Positions 20,001 through 21,776 of a stretch of DNA of 21,776 bases are shown here, one piece after another (position 1 is the stretch's first letter; every line of letters begins with the position of its first letter). The DNA lies in the NCBI GenBank assembly GCA_019649035.1, contig BMAT01009755.1, forward strand, positions 384,048-405,823, written 5' to 3'. The position numbers and the translations under genes were made by a program. Source of the DNA: Elysia marginata (Eukaryota; Mollusca; Gastropoda; Plakobranchidae). Under the pieces are notes generated by a model. It searched no databases and had not been told where the DNA came from. It was given only the letters and a program-made list of their open reading frames with translations.

Positions 20001-21110
20001 GATTTTGTTTTAATAATGTAGAAGTTCAAGGAAGGATGGCGTAAGCCTTTTTAGAGACTTTGACTGTGCAATTCAAAAGAGGCAATCCTAGTAAAAGGCT
20101 AAATGGCGGGAGGGAAAAAACCAAAATATGAGTCTATAACATTAATAAAACCAAACCTCCGGAATTAGGCATCATAAGAATGTGTTGACAGCCATATTCA
20201 GACCGAGAGTCGACAAACTAAAATTAGTTTAACAATTATACACACCTTTTGCACCTTTGGGAAAGCTAAAACATTAGGATTAATTGATTCATAGACGTTT
20301 CGTAGGCACAAATATTGTAGATATATATTTACCTGTATTTTTTAAGCCGCTTTACTTACATTTACGAACATCACTGACAAATTGGGGGCATTTGCAGCCA
20401 AAAATTAAAATTAAACATGAGTCCAATCTCTAAAGTGGCGTATTGTAAAATCTGAGCATAATTTCTTGTATTCTCTGTTGGACATTGCAGATGCGCTCTT
20501 CTACTCAGAGTGCTCCTTATGAATTATATCTTCCAGATAACTCAGTGATCGCCCTTTTTAATTCGATCTATAAGAGAACTGTTGCATTCTCTTACTGAGT
20601 GTAATTATAATATCTTTCGAAATAATCACTGGCTTATATTGATTGTTTTGCAAAAAGAGTAAAAGGAACTCTCTTAATATCAAGTCACAACGTTCATTAT
20701 GACACATGACAGACATGATAAGTCAAAACCCACAGATTTGAACTCCCATATATTTATTCAACAAAACCATCGCAGCGCCGTCTGAGAAGGTCAGAGAAAG
20801 TTCATTAGCAAGAAAAAGAGTATGTATGTTTAAGTTCGAATTTGTCCAAAATTTACTCAAATCTAGACACCTTTTGGAAATTTCTTAGAAAGTTTAACGT
20901 AAAAAAATTGATTTTATTTTCCATTGTTACCAGGCTCAATCGTTGGAGATCCAGGTTGGCAAGCGTATTTCCGTCACAGGCCTGACGAAGTGGCTTATCG
21001 TCTGCCAGGATGGTACTGTCTCCACCGATGCCTGGATGTTTTCATCCACGTTCGATAATATAGCTCTACTGTGCAAACCTGAAACTACTGCTGTCTCCGA
21101 TATTGGTAAG
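1410..21110 (+). CDS. Ionotropic glutamate receptor-like protein, 5' part (six exons, partial)
   Basis: Proposed join: 1410-1512, 7752-7901, 9622-9734, 18598-18895, 19530-19708, 20934-21110. Together these give 340 residues without a stop, and each junction keeps frame (phases 1,1,0,1,0). Residues 1 to about 26 form a signal peptide. The rest reads like the bilobed amino-terminal domain of ionotropic glutamate receptors and related ANF-type receptors: a helix-strand unit with ANVILDV, ENW and FLVLYGERF (198-221), a strand-helix unit with FNAVLVTSVVESQ (264-276), AQSL (282-285), KWLIVCQDG (300-308) and a closing IALLCKPE strand (324-331). This domain is usually around 380-400 residues, so most of it is here. 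The S1/S2 ligand-binding and pore segments would lie beyond the right edge. In that family the protein sits in the plasma membrane and gates cations on binding glutamate or glycine. A class C GPCR or receptor guanylate cyclase sharing this fold is not excluded. Family assignment is by eye, not by search. Confidence 0.72.
1963..2066. repeat. (TTA)n/(ATT)n microsatellite
   Basis: Imperfect trinucleotide repeat. The purest section, about 2008-2043, is an uninterrupted TTA run; flanking sequence shows degenerate ATT/ATC units. The isoleucine-rich frame across it is a by-product of the repeat, not a gene. Confidence 0.9.
3681..3710. repeat. 15-bp perfect tandem duplication
   Basis: CGGGTTTCATCCGTT occurs twice head to tail (3681-3695, 3696-3710), inside otherwise unique intron sequence. 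Likely a replication-slippage or repair product. Confidence 0.9.
5030..5572 (+). repeat. Local duplication, copy A (interrupted by a SINE)
   Basis: Matches copy B at about 5630-6003 in the same order and orientation. Landmarks in A: ACATAAATTTATTTGTTTCA, TTAAGTTGATTTGAC, CTAATAGGTTTCCCGATATT, TACGAGAGGCA, GCTGGTTAATAAAA, GTATGTAAGACAAAA. The pair has many substitutions and small indels, so the duplication is old. A SINE plus one target-site copy (5199-5375) splits copy A. Confidence 0.75.
5187..5375 (-). mobile_element. 5'-truncated tRNA-derived SINE with 12-bp target-site duplication
   Basis: Element body 5199-5363 (about 165 bp), read on the minus strand. It is flanked by direct copies of ACCGTATCTTGT (5187-5198 and 5364-5375). 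The reverse complement matches the body and the (CAAT)n-type tail of the full SINE at 13676-13836 with only about four differences, three of them clustered. The tRNA-like head with Pol III boxes is absent, so this copy should not be transcribed on its own. Copy B of the surrounding duplication keeps the empty site. Confidence 0.88.
5630..6003 (+). repeat. Local duplication, copy B (no SINE)
   Basis: Second copy of the segment at 5030-5572. Landmarks in B: ACATAAATAATTTGTTTGTT, CAGTTGATTTGAC, CTAACAGGTTTCCTGATATT, TACGAGAGGTA, GCTGGTTGAAAAAA, GTATGAAAGACAAA. It runs straight through the position where copy A has the SINE. A spacer of about 60 bp separates the copies. Confidence 0.75.
6591..6618. 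repeat. Short hairpin
   Basis: AACTTGG (6591-6597) is followed after 14 bases by its reverse complement CCAAGTT (6612-6618). It could form a small stem-loop. No associated element recognised; possibly chance. Confidence 0.4.
7752..7901 (+). CDS. Exon 2: start of the extracellular domain
   Basis: Acceptor TTCCAG at 7746-7751 and a weaker donor, AAA|GTAATG, at 7902. Read from phase 1 (G from exon 1 plus TT), it gives 49 whole codons with no stop; the frame meets TAG only well inside the intron. It has strongly coding-like composition against its AT-rich surroundings. It carries three close N-glycosylation sequons (NYS, NIT, NVT), one cysteine and the segment RTVRQDWGDFDFYRE. This fits a secreted ectodomain. 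By position it should be the first strand and helix of the amino-terminal domain. The donor is the least convincing splice site of the model. Confidence 0.6.
7902..9621 (+). other. Intron 2 (about 1.7 kb)
   Basis: Runs from GTAATG to TTTACATAG. AT-rich with several T runs and short chance open frames; no repeat, transposon or coding homology recognised. A less AT-rich patch at about 8890-8990 is unexplained. Confidence 0.5.
9622..9734 (+). CDS. Exon 3: ectodomain continuation
   Basis: Bounded by the acceptor TTTACATAG (9613-9621) and the donor GAG|GTAAGG at 9735. Entering in phase 1 it gives 37 whole codons and leaves in phase 0, including SLCDNHHHVLLETSVAK and SPYNAVYVVE. The YNAVYVVE strand followed by exon 4 (DSVNEPSIWCALIGQ) resembles the part of an amino-terminal domain where a hydrophobic strand precedes the helix that packs at the dimer face. 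A second in-frame AG three bases on (9623-9624) would shorten the product by one codon. Confidence 0.62.
13576..13847 (+). mobile_element. Full-length tRNA-derived SINE with 11-bp target-site duplication
   Basis: Body 13587-13836 (about 250 bp), flanked by direct copies of TCTTTAAAAAG (13576-13586 and 13837-13847). The head has a Pol III A box, TAGCTCAGTTGG (13598-13609), and a B box, GGTTCGAAACA (13642-13652), 32 bp apart. A body of about 160 bp follows and ends in TTCAATCAATCAAT, the simple-repeat tail. The head derives from a tRNA, but the sequence between the boxes and after the B box no longer folds as a proper cloverleaf. Elements of this type are copied by a partner LINE's reverse transcriptase. 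The body is shared almost unchanged with the copy at 5199-5363. I cannot name the family. Confidence 0.92.
13598..13652 (+). promoter_or_regulatory. Internal RNA polymerase III promoter of the SINE
   Basis: A box TAGCTCAGTTGG and B box GGTTCGAAACA. The B box differs from the consensus GGTTCGANNCC only at its last base. Both elements are well kept, so the copy may still be transcribable; whether it is cannot be judged from sequence. Confidence 0.75.
14505..14643. repeat. TCTG/TCTC pyrimidine-rich microsatellite
   Basis: Interrupted tetra- and hexanucleotide repeat (TCTG, TCTC, CTGTCT units). Leucine/serine/cysteine-rich open frames across it on the plus strand are artefacts of the repeat. Confidence 0.88.
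15440..16125. repeat. Degenerate tandem array, about six units of roughly 107 bp
   Basis: Two landmarks recur in register. Landmark 1 resembles AACGRTTCTTRTTTGTGG and starts at about 15579, 15683, 15798, 15897 and 16008. Landmark 2 resembles GGTCAAGYGGTTCAAA and occurs near 15444, 15762, 15865 and 15974, with weaker matches near 15543 and 16103. Spacings run from about 99 to 115. The best-kept units also share GTAAATCAACGAATGATTT-like sequence about 26 bp into the unit. No frame stays open, so it is non-coding. Decayed traces may reach a GGTCAAGCGG at 16337. Confidence 0.7.
17041..17043. other. Three undetermined bases (NNN)
   Basis: The sequence contains NNN here, a scaffold gap or masked ambiguity. 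It lies just beyond the end of the Tc1-like relic, so the true distance between flanks may differ. Confidence 0.95.
17100..17510 (-). pseudogene. Tc1-like transposase relic (DDE domain, frameshifted)
   Basis: Read on the minus strand from about 17504 downward, one frame gives CGETMWVTLNYRAQLPVF, then HINGVLQVIVVPAIRRHPPF, matching the order of Tc1 transposases (VMVWGGIS-YxxRTPL, then the 'YxxxxLxPxVxPFxxxHP' stretch). It stops just where a one-base shift resumes with LLLHYDNAEAHSS. The DNAEAH motif carries the second catalytic aspartate, codon 17243-17245. A further shift gives LWDELKGRM around 17127-17155, which follows the third acidic residue in the family. At least two frameshifts and a stop are present, so no active enzyme. 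The N-terminal DNA-binding part and the inverted repeats were not found. In its active form such an enzyme would cut and paste its element at TA dinucleotides. Confidence 0.78.
17827..17991 (+). pseudogene. MYND zinc-finger-like coding relic (or orphan exon)
   Basis: The plus-strand frame reads FGVSKKSGRVQIF, then WFTCGRCLAVWYCGECRKLN, YHKW, a TAA stop (17971-17973), then EHVQGC. This follows the MYND pattern: CxxC, x4, YC, a Cys a few residues on, then W-x2-H-x3-C. It has one residue fewer than usual between two cysteines (YCGEC, normally C-x3-C), one in-frame stop, and no first CxxC pair: the expected positions read Leu and Phe, after a TGA at 17824-17826. MYND fingers bind zinc and mediate protein contacts. 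The stretch is also framed by a good acceptor (TTTTTCAG ending 17835) and a donor (ATG|GTAAGA at 17970). It cannot be an exon of the receptor: 134 bp would break the phase-0 junction between exons 3 and 4. It is most likely a decayed fragment of an unrelated gene. Confidence 0.5.
18114..18350 (+). mobile_element. Possible second tRNA-derived SINE, decayed
   Basis: TCTAGTGGTAGCTCG (18121-18135) resembles the A-box region of tRNAs (TCTAGTGGTTAGC). AGTATTCGAGCTCC (18149-18162) resembles a B box (GGTTCGAGTCC) with changes in the first bases. The segment ends in an A-rich tail with AAAGAT units (18331-18352). The box spacing is shorter than usual, and no clear target-site duplication was found. 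It is unrelated in sequence to the SINE at 13587. Confidence 0.4.
18351..18490. other. Unassigned repeat-like segment
   Basis: A less AT-rich segment containing ATAAAGCGCTTATCCACTAA, AAGTGCTCTAAGG and GGCTTCACATGGG. The look is that of a dispersed repeat consensus, perhaps the body of the adjoining SINE-like element or a separate short element. I cannot name it. Confidence 0.25.
18598..18895 (+). CDS. Exon 4: ectodomain core, end of lobe 1 and start of lobe 2
   Basis: The acceptor ATATCCTCAG ends at 18597 and the donor TTTG|GTAAG lies at 18896. Phase 0 in, phase 1 out, 99 whole codons. It encodes ALIGQLNQRTLSVSTTS, a helix-strand like the 'l.iP.is' step of this fold, then a serine-rich turn with one cysteine (ATSCSSGSPP), then PLDQWWNLDRRKANVILDV and ENWEQFLVLYGERF. 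In ionotropic receptors the helix followed by W-x2-F-x2-LY is the first helix and strand of the second lobe. This exon gives the best single piece of family evidence, together with exons 5 and 6. Confidence 0.75.
18896..19529 (+). other. Intron 4 (634 bp)
   Basis: Runs from GTAAGT to AATCCACAG. A C/T-rich, less AT-rich section at about 19150-19325 gives open frames on both strands that resemble no protein I know. Nothing else recognised. Confidence 0.6.
19530..19708 (+). CDS. Exon 5: ectodomain lobe 2
   Basis: Acceptor AATCCACAG ends at 19529 and donor CTG|GTAGGT lies at 19709. The junction codon with exon 4 is GAA (Glu 222). Fifty-nine codons follow in frame: an amphipathic helix (QQVRAVLDLASS), a strand (IMVQVAS), a charged turn and helix (EDKEKLLRTLLHYLE), and a strand-helix (FNAVLVTSVVESQTVLQL). 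This alternation of helices and hydrophobic strands is the second-lobe pattern of the ANF-receptor fold. It leaves in phase 0, which matches exon 6. Confidence 0.75.
19709..20933 (+). other. Intron 5 (1225 bp)
   Basis: Runs from GTAGGT to GTTACCAG. AT-rich; no repeat, RNA or coding feature recognised. Confidence 0.6.
20934..21110 (+). CDS. Exon 6: ectodomain lobe 2, last exon in the window
   Basis: Acceptor GTTACCAG ends at 20933. Fifty-nine codons in frame: AQSLEIQVGKRI continues the helix from exon 5, then TKWLIVCQDG (a strand like the 'WLl' strand of glutamate-receptor amino-terminal domains), DAWMFSSTFDN, and the strand IALLCKPE. I end it at AAG|GTGAGT (21111), the closest match to the donor consensus. 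A competing donor, TTG|GTAAGG at 21106, would end it five bases earlier in another phase; only the downstream exon, outside the window, can decide. Confidence 0.73.
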
Positions 21111-21242
21111 GTGAGTTTGCCCAGAAAGTTCTGACTAGAGCAGAAGCATCATAGTTGCCTCTGAGATGCTGATGGCACATTGAGAGGATGTTACAAGTTA
21201 GTATTAAGATTATCATTAGCAGCAGCAGTAATAGTGATGGTA
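21111..21242 (+). other. Start of intron 6
   Basis: Begins GTGAGT at 21111 (or GTAAGG at 21106). The short stretch before the mariner element has an AGCAGCAGCAGTAATAG run near 21216-21234 and nothing else recognised. The acceptor lies outside the window. Confidence 0.55.
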
Positions 21243-21776
21243 CGAGGGACGTCCTAAAAAAAAGGGGAAAAGACATAACTCTTGAACCAATCTATGTTTT
21301 TTATTTCTGTAAAGGGAAAACACCAGTACAGTAAATTATCTTTCACAAAGCACAGTTTTAGCACCATTGACGAATGCACTATTGTACACTACTGATTCCA
21401 AGATGGCTACCCCCATCAAAGACTGGTCAAAGCCGGAGGTCAGAGATGTTGCGCGTTTTTTGCTTTCTAAAGAAATGCGACCTTCTGAAATTCACTAACA
21501 AATAGCAGAAGCATATGGCGAGGGTGCTATGTGAAGGTCTCGAGTGTATCAATGGTGTGCTTGGTTCGGAGAAGCCTAACAAGTCTAGATAATGAGCCAA
21601 AGTCTGGTAGCCAGAAAATATCGACCAATGAGGTGAAAACAACTCGTGTTGACGAGCTCATAAAATGTGACAGGAGGATGAAGATAGGCGAGATTGCTTT
21701 GAAACTCGAAATTCCAAAGAGTACGGTTCATCAAATAGTCCATGACACTTTGGGATATCGGAAAGTGTCTGCAAGA
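21243..21776 (+). mobile_element. Mariner-family transposon, 5' part, cut by the window edge
   Basis: A TA dinucleotide at 21241-21242 is followed by CGAGGGACGTCCTAAAAAAA, which looks like a mariner terminal inverted repeat (CGAGGG-, -TCC-AAAA pattern). The broken transposase frame begins 160 bp later at 21403. The other end lies outside the window, so the inverted repeat and TA duplication cannot be confirmed. It sits in intron 6 of the receptor gene, in the same orientation. Confidence 0.65.
21403..21776 (+). pseudogene. Mariner transposase, N-terminal helix-turn-helix region, broken
   Basis: From the ATG at 21403 the frame gives SKPEVRDVARFLLSKEMRPS and EIH, then TAA (21496-21498), QIAEAYGEGAM, TGA (21532-21534), then RSRVYQWCAWFGEA. 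After a one-base shift near 21574 it resumes with LTSLDNEPKSG, TRVDELIKCDRRMKIGEIAL and STVHQIVHDTLGYRKVSA. This is the order of mariner transposases: a first helix-turn-helix (HTH_48 type), the linker 'EDEPRSGRP', a second helix-turn-helix ('REIAEELGIS-GSVHxIL') and 'LGYRKVCAR'. Two stops and one frameshift in about 120 codons show it is inactive. The catalytic DD34D domain would lie beyond the window. Confidence 0.88.

Overview
This is a eukaryotic, almost certainly metazoan, genomic window. It is AT-rich, has long introns with GT/AG borders, a signal-peptide exon, a tRNA-derived SINE with target-site duplications, and decayed Tc1/mariner transposons. The base composition, the gene family and the SINE make a cnidarian, perhaps an anthozoan (coral or anemone), my best guess. 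The sequence does not prove this.

The window is dominated by the 5' part of one plus-strand gene. I reconstruct six coding exons at 1410-1512, 7752-7901, 9622-9734, 18598-18895, 19530-19708 and 20934-21110. Their splice phases agree at every junction (1, 1, 0, 1, 0), giving a continuous 340-residue open frame: a signal peptide followed by an extracellular periplasmic-binding-protein-like domain of the kind that forms the amino-terminal domain of ionotropic glutamate receptors (ANF-receptor fold). The gene runs off the right edge before any ligand-binding or channel segment is reached, so the receptor subtype cannot be settled here.

Region by region: 1-1409 is the upstream flank, with no gene recognised. 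Intron 1 (1513-7751) holds a (TTA)n microsatellite, a 15-bp perfect direct repeat, and a diverged local duplication (about 5030-5572 and 5630-6003); a reverse-oriented, 5'-truncated SINE sits in the left copy with a 12-bp target duplication. Intron 2 (7902-9621) looks empty. Intron 3 (9735-18597) is the accessory-rich part: a full-length SINE with A and B boxes (13587-13836), a TCTG/TCTC-rich microsatellite, an array of about six degenerate repeats of roughly 107 bp (about 15440-16125), a minus-strand Tc1-like transposase relic (about 17100-17510), a MYND-finger-like coding relic that looks like an exon (about 17836-17991), and a second tRNA-like SINE candidate (about 18114-18350). Introns 4 and 5 carry nothing I can name. 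Intron 6 contains the start of a broken mariner element (about 21243 to the window end).

No prokaryotic-style operon, CRISPR array or RNA gene of its own was seen. The only plausibly functional protein-coding product is the receptor. The rest records repeated invasion of its introns by mobile elements and local duplications.
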